Source: Oreocharis arfaki (lineage: Eukaryota > Chordata > Aves > Passeriformes > Paramythiidae). From it: 64,000 bases of DNA. Position numbers and translations under genes: made by a program. The stretch lies in contig VZRR01010904.1 in the NCBI GenBank assembly GCA_013398015.1, positions 1,623,764 through 1,687,763 on the forward strand. The letters are read 5' to 3'. This document shows, piece after piece, positions 44,639 to 59,175 of this stretch (the stretch's first letter is position 1; every line of letters starts with the position of its first letter). The notes under the pieces are model-generated. The model was not told the origin of the DNA. It did not search any database and worked only from the letters and a program-made list of their open reading frames with translations.

Positions 44639-46239
44639 TGCAGCAGTGTCTATTGATCTCAGGTCCCAAAGAAACACCCATAACAAATATATACGTAGAT
44701 GTGTATCCATGTATATAAAGGGAGGGCTTAGGGGTGGACAGTTACCCATTACAAACAAGCAGTACTAATGTACAAATTACTGCTTGCCGCAAAAATCAAG
44801 TGAATAGCAGAAGAGAATCATGTACCAGTTGATGAAGTGCTTCAATTACTCTGAGAGGAACCTTTAGATTATTTCCAACACAATACACCAAACAGGAGTA
44901 AGCAGAGTGATGGCAAAGATATTTTGAAATTACAATAGAGTTCCACAGTGTTAGATTTTGGTCCCCAGACATACTAGTCTGAGGATTATCCTCCTTTGTC
45001 ACTGAAGCTTACAACTTTAAGGAAACACTCGCTATATCTGGACAACCAAAGGGACCTAAGAAATAGAAACAAGTGGAAGTAGAAAAATGCCCCTGTGTTG
45101 ACTGCTTTGAAATAACACCTCCCAAGTGTGCGGCTAGTTGACGTAAATGGAAATGCATTGAGGAAAAGAGCTGTGAAGCTGTGTAACAGTCCTGTTCCTA
45201 ATCATTAATCACTTTTTTTAGGCCATTTAAACTAGCCCATTAGAGCCTGCAGCAAAATGCCAACACTCCCATCACTTGCATGTCAGCAGTGCTGGTGTTA
45301 ACAGGAGAAAATATATGGTTTCTGTGACTGTGCCCCAGTTCTACAGCATTTGCTACTTTTAATTGAAAGAGGCAGTTAAACACAAGGTAAATCATTCAGT
45401 TAGCTAAGCTATTTAATAACACATAATTGATAATGTCAATATGTTACAGTGACATAATGCATCACTTTCATCACCCTTATGCTTCAAATACGGTTAAGTT
45501 ATACTTCAAACATTTACTTTAAATCTGCTATTTAATGACAGAGCCGGGGAGAACTGCCCTGAGTACCACATGTGGAACATAGGTGAAACACTGCCTCAAC
45601 TCATCTGCAGGTTGGTTAGAAACAGATTCCTGCCAGAACACTTGCAAGTTTGTGAAAACGGCTTGGTTACATTATTAGTGAGTTGCTTTTTGCCTCAAAA
45701 CACCAGAAGTTCCTACTGTAATAATTCATATTTCTCTGATAAAATCTGTTGAAAAAGAGCGTGTAAATATCTGCACAAGAAAAAGCAACTACTTGTTTTC
45801 TGAAATGTGTCCCAATCCTGCAGGCTTTTGCCTAACTTTTCACATATACCCAGGCCAACAGCAGCCATCAGGACTTCTTTTTAGTGTAAGGCAGATCACC
45901 TGCTTAAGTGTTTACAAAATCATACCCCTTAAATATGGAATATGATCTAGAGTAGGAAAAAAATAAATCTTATCAGCTATGTACAGACAATGTGGTTAAA
46001 CATGACTAACCCTATTGCACAATACTGAGGTTTTTAACATTTATTAATTTGTTTTAAAATTGTATTTCTACAAGTATTTAAAATGGGCAAGAACATTTGA
46101 CCTGTTTATTTTATATAACAATAAAAATATAACCACTGACAAGAACCATGCAATTGGTTCTGCATTGTGTAGCAAAGAACAACCAGATGGGTGCAAAATG
46201 GGATAGAGTTTTGGGTTCATTCTTCAAAAAAATACACCT

Positions 46240-46312
46240 TCCTAAAAAAAAACCAACAACAAACAAACAGAACACAAAAAACCCCAAACCAAACAAACAA
46301 AAAAACAAGCAA
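46240..46312 (+). repeat. A-rich tract with AAAC units
   Basis: Runs of A broken by CC, CAAC and CAAACAAAC. The complementary strand reads as T-rich and gives a spurious phenylalanine-rich open frame (46111-46468, - strand). Confidence 0.8.
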
Positions 46313-48929
46313 ACTATTTAAGTGACTGCTGTTACACGATGCATGCAGGAAAAGGGGAGGGCCAGACCCAGTGGTAGCAGGCAAGATTAAGTGTGCTGAT
46401 ACTCTGAACCTCCACGTAACTACACCTATTAAAGTTACCTGCATGTAACTATAATATTTGCTTGTCATGAGATTTCAGTTGTACCACAGGCAACATGGCT
46501 AGGAAGGCTCAGTATTCTGAAAATAAAAATATGCTGCCTCATAAGTAGCCACTTGCCCTACTCCTGTTCTTACCCTTGGAAAGCAGCTGTAGAGGTAGTG
46601 GCAATATCATCATCTATGACTACGTCTTTAAATCTTTCAGAGAGAAGTTTGGTTCAGCTGTCCCAGATTTCGCTGTCTGAGGAGTTAATGCAGATGTCCC
46701 CAACTAATAAAGGCTGCCATGAGCTGCACTGGCCACAGGTGACTACGAACTCAGCTGTATGTCTTGACACAGTTACTTGTTAGAGTAAGGGATTCTCACA
46801 GCAATAAAAAGAAAGTCCATTGACAATAAATGGCACAAGGCTCACAAAAGCAACCTGTAGAGTCTGGTTTGACGAGAAACCAAGTTAATTACTTATAAAA
46901 AGAGAAAAGCCAAGGATGTCTAAAACTAAAACACCAATTACATAGCAACCCAAAATTTGTAAGATACTTACTACTTTTCACACAGCTTCCTTTTGGTTAA
47001 CTATAAATTTCTAAGCTACTAAGTAAGTTTAGTATGGAAGTACTTTTTGAAAAGTACTATCTGATTTGGGGCAAAACATATCCTCACTAGGAAAAAAACC
47101 CCAACCTATTGAGTAGAATTAATTTACAGAAAGGTCAAGCAAATGCTGCTTTGTTTGTAGACACTGATGTTTTTCCCCCTCTGGGTGGCCAGGATATCAT
47201 AAATGTTTGACTCCTCTTCCCTTCAAGCTCAGCACTACTTTTGGCACTCACTTAAGTGGAGGAAAAAGCAGAGCAGAGAGAGGTCTTTCATTCACTGTGA
47301 GGATACCTACATCCACAGAGAACATTTAGATAGCCCTTAATTTCCACTGACTGTAAAAATGGTTTCAGTCTGTACATTTCATAGGAAGAAAACTGCAAAG
47401 CAGGGTAAATTTCACAGCTTACGAAGTTTTCTAATGGTTGGGCAAGCACTGGTTAGAGCTTGGCCTGTTAATTTGCCTCGGAACACTTCCAAGTACTACT
47501 TGGTAAGCCACAGCCTCTTTCTGTTTCATTTTGTACAGCAGGTAGCATGAAGACATCTGCAACTGGAGAAAAATGTGTGTAGGAGGCCAAGGCCTTTTTA
47601 CAGACATTTGACTGAGTTTATTTTAATCCTCTCTGGATTGAAATATGGATTTAGGAGAGTTTAAATATGAAGCCCCTTGAACCTGGGCAAGTCCAGATAC
47701 ATTTGTAAGGCTGCTGCAAACTCAAAATTCCAAGCAAGAGTCTAGATGGTCATGAGGTGAAGCTGTGAGAAAGGAGTACACGTGTGAGAACTCAAGTCAT
47801 CCAAGAGGGGCATTTTTACATAAATGGTATGATATCTCTTCCATATGTCTTCCTGACAGACACTCTGTTCCTACACCATGGCAATTACACAGCCTGACTA
47901 CTGATTCAGGGGATTTAGTAGCATTACTGACCAGGTTAGAGACAGAGAGTCTTTAAATCCTGGATGTGATCTTGTTCTGGATTTGTTTTTGTCAGTAGTC
48001 TCACTGATTTCACTCAGTTCATTATGTCACCCAAGATACTTCACTTAGAACTTTCAATTCAGTAAGAGCTAAGTGAATTACTACACTGCACATAAATAAG
48101 GACATATCTGCCTGGAAAAACATTGTTTGAAAAATTAATCCCTCACTCTTACTGTCTTCTTCAGGAGGGGGCTGGTGGAAAAGCACTAAATTGTGCTCTA
48201 CTTTTTCATTCCACAGTTTAAAGAAATTTAGTTTTTATTTCAGATGCAATAAAATAAGACTGACAGTAAGATTATGAAAACCCATACAAAATTCATAAAT
48301 TTTATTATATGTAATAAAACAGGGTTTAGTTATGGTTTTTTAATTATTCTGGATACTAAATCATCATGAAAGTCTCAGCCATAGCACACCACTGGTGTGG
48401 TACCTGTTTCCTACCATTAAATTTCCAATGATCGTTTCATGGCATTAGGAAGGATATTTACATTAGCAATAGATACACATTCTCTAACCTTTGTAATTTA
48501 GAAATACATGCTATTGCATCCATGATTACTAGCAGAACTATTCATGTAGGACTTAAAATTCTTTTGTGTTAAAGACTAGTGCTTTTTTAATTCAAAACTT
48601 TCATGACAACCTTTGCCACTAAGAGCTAGATTCAAAAAGACTTACATGCCTAAAGTAGGACACTTCAGCAAAATTGAAGCACCTAAAACCAAACTGGCAA
48701 TACAAACCCCCAATCATCTGTCACTTAGCACTGAAAGTACTTGTATTCTATCTTCCTCCCTGGTTCAAAATACAAAATTGGAGTTCTGATGCTGTATCTC
48801 CTCTGTACCACGTAATACAGATACTTCCTTCTTCAAGCCCAAATGTGACACAAAAGTCAGGAGAACAGGGTCAAGTTCTGCTCTAGGGTCCACTTCTTCT
48901 AGCAGCCTTCCACTACATAAAGGGGTCTT

Positions 48930-49243
48930 CATGAGAATTGGAGAGGGACCTTTTACAAGAGCCTCTAGTGACAAGAAGAAAGGGTGATGGCTTTAAACTG
49001 AAAGAGGGTAAATTTAAATAAGATATTAGGAAGAAATTCTTTACTGTGAGGTTGGTGAAACACTGGAACAGGCTGCCCAGAGAGGCTGCAGATGCTCCAT
49101 CCCTGGCAGTGTTCAAGGCCAGGTTAGACAGGGCATTGAGCAACGTGGTCTTGTGGAAAGTGTCCCTGTCCATAGCAGGAGGGTTGGAACGAGATCATGT
49201 TTAAGGTTCCTTCCAACCCAAACTACTATATGATTCTATGATT
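48930..49243 (+). mobile_element. CR1 retroposon, 3' end (about 310 bp)
   Basis: Colinear with CR1: 'GGAGAGGGACCTTTTACAAG', 'TTTAAACTGAAAGAGGGTAA', 'TATTAGGAAGAAATTCTTTA', 'CACTGGAACAGGCTGCCCAG', 'CCATCCCTGGCAGTGTTCAA', and a tail of 'CCTTCCAACCCAAACTACTA' with TGATTCTATGATT at the end. It is 5'-truncated and belongs to a different subfamily from the copies at 2.45 and 8.04 kb, judging by the terminal region. Confidence 0.93.
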
Positions 49244-49384
49244 AAACAACTTATGACTGAGCTGTCTTAGCCCAAACCATTAACACTCCTGTAAGAAGTG
49301 AGTCCTGGCACTCATTTATCAGTGAGCAGCAACATTATTCCATGGATTTGGGACTGGAGATGAAGTGATGAACGTTACTGTATG

Positions 49385-49607
49385 CAACACCTCAATATAA
49401 AGAAGAACTTCTTTCCACTGAGGGCGGCAGAGCACTGGAACAGGCTGCCCAGGGAGGGTGTGGGATCTCCCTCTCTGGAGACATTCAAAACCCACCTGGA
49501 CACATTCCTGTGTCACCTGCTCCGGGTGACCCTGCCTTGGCAGAGGGGTTGGACGAAATGATCTCCAGAGGTGCCATCCAACCCCAACGATTCTGTGATC
49601 CTGTGAA
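49385..49607 (+). mobile_element. CR1 retroposon, 3' end (second copy)
   Basis: The copy starts near 'AAGAAGAACTTCTTTCCACT', continues 'GCACTGGAACAGGCTGCCCA', 'ATCTCCCTCTCTGGAGACAT' and 'CAAAACCCACCTGGACACAT', and ends 'CCCCAACGATTCTGTGATCC'. It lies only 140 bases from the copy at 48930-49243, in the same orientation, but its body differs, so it is a separate insertion rather than a tandem duplicate. Confidence 0.93.
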
Positions 49608-50101
49608 ATACGCTTGATAGGGCAGTAAAAGGCAATCACCCAAACTACCATCAGACTAGAGCACTTCAATTAACAACCTATAGCCATCCCCACCAAAGTT
49701 ATTAGTGTGTGAGCTTTGGCCATTACTTCATAATTGATTTAACCTCTGTCCTCACAGCAATATTTTGAAATTCTTGGTTAAAGTGATTTAGTGTTTAATT
49801 TTTAAATTAAACTGAGTCTTCGTGAAGCATTCATAGAGTGTACTGATCTCTGTATTTCATCTCTGTTTCTGACTCAGTTTTTGACACAATTAAAGGATCA
49901 TGTGAAACTCTGACTATCCTAATGAAAACAGTGCAAAAAGAAAGCCAGGAATATTTCTTTAAATGCAAATCAAACTCAAAGATAACGGACTTTGAATAAA
50001 TATTTTATCAGTTCTCCACTTCACTGAACAATCATTTTTTTTAATGCCATGGGAAATATATTTGCAATTGCCATTATAGGATTTCTTTAAGAGATGCATT
50101 T

Positions 50102-50208
50102 TCATAGAATCACAGAATGGTTTGGTTTAAAAGGGACCTTAAAGATCATCTAGTTCTGCCCCCCCTGCCATGGGCAGGGATTCCTCCCACCAGACCAAGT
50201 TGCTCAGA
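50102..50208 (-). mobile_element. CR1 retroposon, short 3' fragment, reverse
   Basis: The + strand begins 'TCATAGAATCACAGAATGGT', then 'GGGACCTTAAAGATCATCTA', 'CCCTGCCATGGGCAGGGA', and ends near 'GACCAAGTTGCTCAG'. This is the antisense of a CR1 3' end, severely 5'-truncated at about 105 bases. Confidence 0.92.
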
Positions 50209-53200
50209 TTTTACAAATTCTGTTCTATCTTATAATGTATCTAAACCATGTTTATTCCTGTTTAGTCCTCATACCAGCATTTTTTTGAGTGTAATCCAAC
50301 AGAATGATTGCTCAGACAACCTACAATAGATCCGGGGTATTACACTTAGAGCTACCACTGGTTTAGATCCAAAAGCTATTTTCCAGGGTCACCAGGCTAA
50401 TATCTCTGCTGTTTAAAAGGTGAAATGCAACTTGTACTGCACTTATTTCAATCACTAGAAAACTTTGTTGGGTTTTTTTAACTGCGGTTCTTTGCTTCAA
50501 AAACACAAAAGCACTATTCACAAGACATTTGAACTCATTCTTAAGTCTGTTGTTAATCAGTGAATTTCTCTACTCTGGTAGAAGACTGGGAATTATTCAC
50601 TGGCCAGAACGTAAAAATCAGTCAGCTGGAAAGAATTTCAGCAGCAATAATATGGTAAGGTAACCATAGTTAGATATCTATTTTCTACATACCAGTTCAT
50701 CACACTTGGCATAAATAGCAACCAGAGTGATTCTGCTTATCAATAATTATATAAACCTGGCCTGGGAACAGGAAAAGGAACTCAGAACAAGAAAGAATGC
50801 TGCTGAGAAAGGCAAATTCCTGAGTATTGCTGTGTAGAGTAACATGAGGATGAAGAGAAGGAAAGGGGTTTAAGACTAGAAATAATTAGCACTGATTTTG
50901 TCCATCATAGTACTCTCACTACTCAGTATAATGTTAGGAAGAAACATGCAGGTTATCTGGATGTTTTAAAGCTTCCCAGTTTGTCTGTCAAATCTGCAAA
51001 GAAATAGAACTGAGAACATTTCACAGTGGGATAAGATCAAAGTTTAACAGATCACTCTTCTAACATTATACGCTAATAAAATTTTAAAGTGAGACACATT
51101 GCAAAAAATTTTCTTTTCTTTAAATTTTAACTATATACAACATGGCTGAAATTTGGCTGACAACGCAATACTGGTCTGGCTAATAAAGGTGTGCTTTCAT
51201 CAGTAGATGACTGAAACTGCAACACACCAAGCAGAGTAGATACATTGAAAGGACAGTCAAGATGCAGCTCAGCACTCCATACTTCAAAATGGACTCAGTA
51301 ACTGAAATATTTACTAATTTGATTACAAGGTGCTCAAAGAAGACCACTGCTGTTGGGTAAGGCAGGCGGTTATGCATTCACAAGTGGAGAAACAGGACAA
51401 GGGAAGAAAAAAACTAGTTATGTGGCTTAAAGGCTATGGAACCCAGCTAGAGAGAGGAGAAAACTGCATTCTGGGCTCTGCTCCAGTTGCCCAGCTACCT
51501 GGTATGACATAGGGAAATGGTTCTGAAAATGGGGATCAAAATTTGCTTTTCCCGTAGAATGTCTCAAGCACAGGGTTTCTCCCTCTACTTCTCTAAGACC
51601 TGGAAATTAAACGTACTGCAGGGACAGAGCAAATTTTAATTCTGTCATGTGGAAGTTAGCACAGAACTCCCATCCCCAGTCTTTTAGGCAAGCGCTCTGA
51701 GCAGCAAGGGGAGCTGCAAAAAGTGGCCACCTCCACCTTTTCCTGCTGTGCATTTCCATCAGTGTGGTCCCAGCTGCTAGGCTTCGGGTTGAACTCAATT
51801 CTGCCCATCCATGCTAGATGTTTTCCAAAGACTATTCTCTCAGGAGACTTGGGTTGTACTCAAGTACTTAGTTTCAGCAATGCAGGGAGGATAAGTGATT
51901 TGATACCCAGTTCTCCAGAGCAGGGTTGCTGAGAAGACACAGGTAACCTTTTCGTTAGACAGCTGTGAAACCTATTTTAGGTGTCCTGAGGACACTCTGA
52001 GGGTTACTGGATCCTAGGCTTCCTGGATCACTTTCTTGGACTCAGACACATAAATTGTACTTGAATCTTGCTGTAGGTGCCAAAACAGGACTTGAGCCAC
52101 ACTGGACCTTTAAGCCTGATGCTTAAAGACATCCGTATACATGACACTGAGGAGAGATTGTCAAAGAAGTATCACAGAGATGTTTTTGTTGATTTCTGTA
52201 ACACTGATTAGTGACAATTATTCATCTGTCTTCATTTCTCTACGGATTACTTTCTACAGACAAATTTCACTCATGATGAAGTTGTATCTACCAATTATAG
52301 TCACATGGCTCACATCCTCTGCCCCTTTTTCATATACAGACAACTCTTTTTATTCCTCCAGCTCTTTTGATCTTACTACTGTTTCCAAACATGGAATTCT
52401 AGATACCCGTTCAACCAGCTACAGCTTGGTTGCAAGTTGTTACTAAATATCTGAAATGAGGCAAGCGCCACAGGACGCTGGCAGAATTCTCAGTGTCTCC
52501 TGCTCTCTTCATATGGTATGTGATAATCAGTAACTTATTTGCTCATAGATGAAGACTTCGACTGTGCAGATTATGAAGACAAAGTGTGAGGTACATGATC
52601 AATGACTAAACCTCAGTTGTATGGTCACCTGTAATCCAAAAAGGGTTCTATGTTTCACAGTTTCAGTGCTTCAGCTGCTGCTGTTTAACAAGTTTTCTGT
52701 AAGACAGTTCATGGTCATTATAAGGGAAGAGATGCAAGAGCAATCCAAAGCCATCTTCATGGTTTACTCACGTTTGTGGTAGTTGTGCTTATTGCACTTG
52801 TCCTTCCTTGCTACTCTTTCATGGAGCCAATGGCTTCAAAGATGATCAATCAACACAACTCCCTTCTCCCATTTCAGATTATTTGCTTATTTTGGAAGAT
52901 AAGGTCTTTTGACTGCAGAGTCCACAGTCACAACAATATGTGAAGCTTCAGAGTCTGCTGACCTACAGCATGACCAAGGGCCTGGTGTGCTGCAGTCAGT
53001 TAAGCCTGTAGCTCCACTTAAGGAGTGTCAGAGGACTTGGTACCAGTTGGGATCCTACCTTAAGATTGATTACGGGCTTTGGATTTCTCTTCCTCCTTTA
53101 ATACAAAACAAAACTAAAATGTCTCTGCTACAGTCATGCTAAAACTTGCAGCTGTAACTTGCCTCATGATATCATAATACTACATGACCTTCACTGTTTA

Positions 53201-54464
53201 TATAGTTGAGAGAACATAATTTAATGACTTCAGAGAATCAAATTAATTTCTCCTATGCTGTATTCATTTTAAAACAGAATCAATCTTATTTACCTTACCT
53301 GACAGTAATGCCCCGTTTCACATACAATTGATTCAATACCAGCAGGTAGTTATCAATGAATGCACTTTGCTGTGGTAAAATGAACAAAATCAATACCCAG
53401 AAATGTGAGTTTTCTGGTGTATGACTGAATTGTAACTGAAGTGAAAGTTGAGTTTTGTCTTTTTATTTCTTCTTTTAGGTTCCATATGAGGAGAATCTGA
53501 ATTTCATAGTCAGCACCAGTACAGTAGCAATCTGAAAAATTATCAGGCAACACCACTGCACATTGAACATCACTGAACCTCTGATGAGGTTATGCCACAA
53601 GAGGAAGCAGACAAAAAAAGGAAACCTCAAGAAATAAATATTAAAGATTCTCAGCATTTCTTGAAAAATATGACGGTTTGAACTCTTAGGCATCATATGA
53701 GTATCATGTGAAAGACAACTCTGTAATTTGAAGGGCGCATTGCATAAATTTTGTTTTGTTCAAAACAGAGTAAGAAAGAAATGCTTAGTTCTTAGGAGGA
53801 CATCCAAAACCAGCATTTTTCATTTAGAAAAGAAAGTATGGATGTAATATCAGTTAATTTAAGCTAAGATTAATTTTAAGTTATATTAAATACATTGAAA
53901 AGAAAGCTAATGTCAATGAGATTGGCAAAACTTCTCTGTTAACTGCAAAATGAACTAAAAATAGAGACTGGCAAAGTAATTTCATTTACAGCTACTTTAA
54001 AGTAAAATGTGAGAAAAGATTTTAGAAGACATTAGAGATAAGGGTGTCCATGACCACTCCCTTTCAGTGGGAACTGGTCTGCTGGTTGCTCTTTCTCCCT
54101 TATAGACCCTGTCTTTGAAGCCCCACAGTCCTTCAGCTTTTAATCTTTTTAAGGCAGCCCCCATTTTTCCTAGAGTAACTCAGCCTAGCTTGCACCGTTC
54201 TGAAGTCATGATGCACCAGTCATTTTCCCAGTTACCAAGGTATCACTTCTTTCTAGCCATTTCCTCAGCTTTTAGACATATTGAGCAACCCTGCTTTTAC
54301 TTTATAGAAAATTCTAGGAAGTACACTAAAGAAAAGCACTTCCATAGCACACTTGAGCACATGCTTTACTACTGATTTAATATTCAGCTATTCTTTGCAT
54401 AAGAGCCAGGAAAACAAAAGCAGAATGCTTTAAAATAACACTGGAACATTTATACATATTTATG

Positions 54465-54496
54465 AAGAGGGAGAGAGGGAGAGAGAGAGAGAGAGA
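54465..54496 (+). repeat. GA microsatellite
   Basis: GAAGAGGGAGAGAGGGAGAG followed by about eight pure GA units. Probably length-variable between individuals. Confidence 0.92.
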
Positions 54497-55219
54497 ATGG
54501 CGATTTTAAATATACACAATCTTTACAGCTCACATCTTTCAGAAGTCAACTACAACTTCGCAGCTTTTTTTATACATATGTTCTAAGACTTAAGTTGGCT
54601 TTCTTGAAAAAAACGGTGGGTTCCTGAAAATCTAGAGTAGCTCTTTTCCTTAAAAAAAAATCTGCTCATATATTACATCTATCATTGTTTTGCTATTTGC
54701 TTGCAAAAAATACAGCAAGCCAGTATGTGTCATCCATATTTCTCCCTTTTACCTGCATTTCATAAAAACATCCTTGTGACAACCATAATCTCCCACAACT
54801 CCCACAAAAATAGAATAAATGCTATATCTAGCATCCCAAAAAAAAATACAAAACTGAACTGTAATTAACAATCTATGCTTTATATTATTTCCCATATAAT
54901 AATAAACCACAAGCAGAGGAGAATTTTCCATAATTTACTTTCAAGAACCCATGATGATGAGCAATACTCAATACAGCATATGTAAAATGCAGAGAGCTAC
55001 TGCAACTGCTGGAGTCAACAACAGTGAAGGTTTGCCAGTGGGGCAGCAAGGCAATTTAGTGTATGAGTCAGCAACCACCACCAAAGAATACTTTATCTTT
55101 GCTGGTTTTTCTTTTTGTTCCTATTCCTCCCAGACTTTTTAATTTGAAATACCAGTTATTAACTGGCTTCATAATTTCAGTAATTCATTTAACATTCACT
55201 TCAACAAAGTTACAGACAA

Positions 55220-55245
55220 GGGGGTGGGAGGGGAGGGAGGGAGGG
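55220..55245 (+). other. G-quadruplex motif / GGGA repeat
   Basis: Six G-runs of three or more, with single-base spacers (GGGGGTGGGAGGGGAGGGAG and two more GGGA units). It is strongly G4-prone on the + strand and C-rich in the PCCA pre-mRNA. Confidence 0.85.
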
Positions 55246-58200
55246 ACAGAACTATTTAAGTTCCTTTATCACTTACTACCTGAACACACCAAGTGCAAAC
55301 ATCATCTGATTCATTCACATCTACATTAAACTGTTTCCTTTTTACCTAAGTTCAATCTGTATAAACAACATTATACATAACATAAGCATAGAAATCCACA
55401 GTGTGTATGTACAAATTATATATAGACATTTACATAAGTAGATATACATGCAAGAATTTATTTCTGTTTTGAGGTTTGTAAAACTGTTTCTCTTACAGCT
55501 GTTAAGTCTTCCTCTTGCACAGGAAAGAATGTATGGGGGGGGTTAAGTGGAAGGGAGTTTATTATGATCAGCAACATGAAACATGGAACAAAACAAGGCT
55601 TTCTCTTGTTCTCATACATTTGAAAGGCATTCTAAAGGAAGTTTTGTTATTCAGTTAAGGTAGTAGGTAGTACATCACACAGTGAAATGAAATTCTGCTG
55701 GTAATTCTCTCAGTAAATTCCAGACTTCAAAAGAAACTTTCTGTAACATCTCAGCTTTAGGGGTGAAGTTCAAGTGCCATTACCATTTGGGACACTTCAA
55801 GGTGTCCCATCTGCCTTCTGCATGTTGCTCTAGAAAACCACAGGGCACCTCTAGGTCCTGCATTAGGGCTGTTGGATTCCTATAGGTGTCTTGGATACGT
55901 TTCAGGGATACATGAAAGTTAGATATCAAAGTTTGAACAAGAGAACTTCCACCCTTTTACAGACCAAACAGAGAAGCACATGGAAGAGAATCATTCCTGC
56001 AAGTACCTGATTTTCTCTATTGACCAAGTAATCTCCAATTGCAATGTCTAATATTTGGTCATTTCCATTAGGACAGGTCAAAATCAGACTGGTATTTTTT
56101 TCAGTTCTGAAAAATGCTGCCCCTTAGTCAGGAAACAGTAGCAAAAGATCACAGGACAGAGAAACACAACTACACTCTAATTGAAAAGACATCACAAGTA
56201 TATAGGTTTTTTCATAGTGGGATAATGGGAACAACCTTTTCACAAAAGGCCCTTCTGTAACAAAAAATAAAATAGAGGCAAGTCACTGCATCATGAATTT
56301 GCTGGTGGATGGTTGGGAAGGAGTTTCATGTCTTCCCTCCATGGCAGTTAAGTTTGTTTAAGACAAAAGACAAATAGCTTCTGATTTTTCTACAGACAGT
56401 TTATCTAGATGAAGACATTACTGAATCTGGAGATGTAGAAAGGACCCAGGATTGTGAAGGCAGCAGATAAGGGTTCATTCACAAGGCATACACCAGAAAC
56501 TTCAACGTAGCCTTTGAGTAAGGAAGAGGCTGTAGGAGTGGGACTGGACCTTGGCAGAATGTGAGCATGTGCATAGGTGGTGAAGAAGAACAGGGCTGAT
56601 AAGGCCCCTGGTGGTAAAAGGCACAATACTTGAATTTTTTGGCAGCTCTGGTCACCACCACAGTGCATGTCCTCTGCCTTCAAACTACTGTTGGAAGTGC
56701 AGAGGATTTGTCCAAGTGGCATAAATACACAAGTGAACTCTATATGATTTCTGATTCATCGTTTACTCACTGCTCAACATGGAATACCAAACAGGCAAGT
56801 TTAATCATTTTAATTCCCCATTATTTTACCCACTTTACTAATTACCATTATAGCACTGATTAGTCTGTAATAGTTATTCATTAGCTGTAAGTTGAACAAG
56901 GGATGATTTGAAGCAATTACACTTACTCGACATGTTCTGAGGACTAATTATTTCACAGTCATCAGATGATGACTGACAAAATACATGATCAATAGTAAAG
57001 ACCCAAAAGAATCAGGGGTGAAATTCTAAAATACCCTCAGAATCACTTCTATTTTCTGTGTGTGGATTATTTGGTAAAACCAACTTTCCTCCAGCCAGAG
57101 TAACCAAGGATGTTACTGTAGATCACACATTATTGAACAGAAAAACAGACTTTGAGACAGCTCAGTGTTACACTGTACGTACTTGGTCTTGGAGAAAGAC
57201 TGTGTTTTGCCTATCTGAAGCTCTCCTTACAGGTGATTATGGTATCTTGTTTCTGGAATTGTTTGTCCTGGCACTCAGACTTCTCCTCCTTACCCCATCA
57301 ATCCTTAGTGACAAAAACTTCTTCCTCACAAAAATCACACGAGGAGAGTATTTCTCGTTTCATTGGCTTGGAGTTGTCATGGCTGGAAATACAGGATATT
57401 TCATAGGGACAACACTGAAATCTGGGCCAGAGAATGTGTCTCTGAAACATCTCCAGGCAAGTGCCTCATCCCCATGAGGCTTTAGAAGGATGATAGCAAG
57501 ATACTACTACTCCCTCGAATGATTTAAAAAAACTCAGAATTAAAAACAATGGAAGAAAACAGCAGCTCAGTTCATATGCCCAGAACTAGAAAGCCTAAGA
57601 TGTTATTATTTGGGAAACACCCAAGCCTTTTCCTTTAAACCTTGAGTCATTTCTTTACTTGATGGAACAAAAACACAAAGTACAACATTAAGCAGAAATA
57701 AAACAATACAGAAATACTGAAATGGATACAAAACATGTCCTAAGAATGGATTTTGTTACAGCTAATCATGACACTGAGAACAGATCAAATGACCTCCCAA
57801 TATATCTTGCACTCTACGAAAGTTTAACAATGCTTGAAAAAAAAGTATGTGGTGGGGGCAGATGAAAGTGAAGAACCTACTCTGGATGCCTTTCTTAGCA
57901 ACTTCTATTTTTACATGATCTGATCTGTCGCCTTTGCTCATCACCCAAAATAATACCAAGACCCCTCCTCCCCTGCCAAAGTCACCCCGCCAAGTTCCAC
58001 AATGAGTTCCATTGATTTTCAAGACATATTGTCAACTACCTAATAATTTAACTGGTAGGCACAGCTCTTTCGGTTGAAGCTTCAGTTTCCCAAACAAAAG
58101 CTAACCACCTGAGACCACAGAGGACAGGATATGAGCTACTTATAGCAACACTGGACCAGTGAACAAGAATAGCAGGAAAGCTGCTTATTTTATTTTTTTT

Positions 58201-59175
58201 ACTCCAGCAAAGGCCTTTGAAGTAAACTATTTATTAAACATTATAATACTCGAAACAAAAATCTTTGAAGGCAGGTTATCCTCCTCTGCACCATGTCCCG
58301 TTGTGAATGAATTGCTTCCTTTTCCTTTTTGGATTTTTTTCACTTGTGAAACTGACACTCAAATTGTTCTCTTAAGATACTTGGGCAAGCCTTTGCCTTT
58401 GCCGAGAGGAATAATCCATCCATCAACAACAGGATCATTAAAAATATTTATAACTCAAACTACTTTCAATATCACTGCACTGTAAGCAGCCACCCTGTTC
58501 ATCAGGCAATGTTACATAAATACAATAAATAAGTTCCTTGTGCACAGAAAAATAGTATCGATTAATAAGTAATGATGCAAACAGATCATTTGAAACATAA
58601 ACAAGCTAACAGTAAGACTTAATTTTTCACTTTTTTAATTAAAAAAAAGTAAATTCTCCCCATTAACCCTGTTACTGATGAATACATGTGGTTTTTCTTT
58701 GTTCTTCTGATTAAAACATTCATCTCTCTCCCTCTCCGTTATTGAAATAGCTAATTTTTTCTCTATAGCATCACTGCAGTATCATTGGAAGTTTCAAAAC
58801 CAGCCTTTTCAAATACATGTATTTGGGCTGCAGAGACAGAACTGTCACACACTGTGCTGTATTTGCATCTTTCAAAATCTGGCACTGACATGCAGTGAAG
58901 AAGAGGAGTGCTCTGAAACGACTGCTCAGAACTGTCTGAGCCTGAGAAATTCCCTGGCCAAAGCCTGGGAAATAATCGGAAGTGAACTGAAACTCCCACT
59001 GGGCCACCATGCATGCCTGCATAGTAAAGATGTCACTGGCAAGCTGCAGGCAAAATCATATTAGAAAAGATTTTAATAGTCCTCTATTGAGAGAAATAAC
59101 TTACTCCAACTAAGAGACAGTAGAGAACTATCAATACCCTGGTTCCTGAAAGATGGAAGAATTTGCCATTTCCAC

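Noticed and set aside
57058..57477. 139-codon open frame, + strand, the longest uninterrupted frame in the large intron
   Set aside because: No recognisable domain, no splice or promoter context, and a length that is not surprising in 27 kb of intron.
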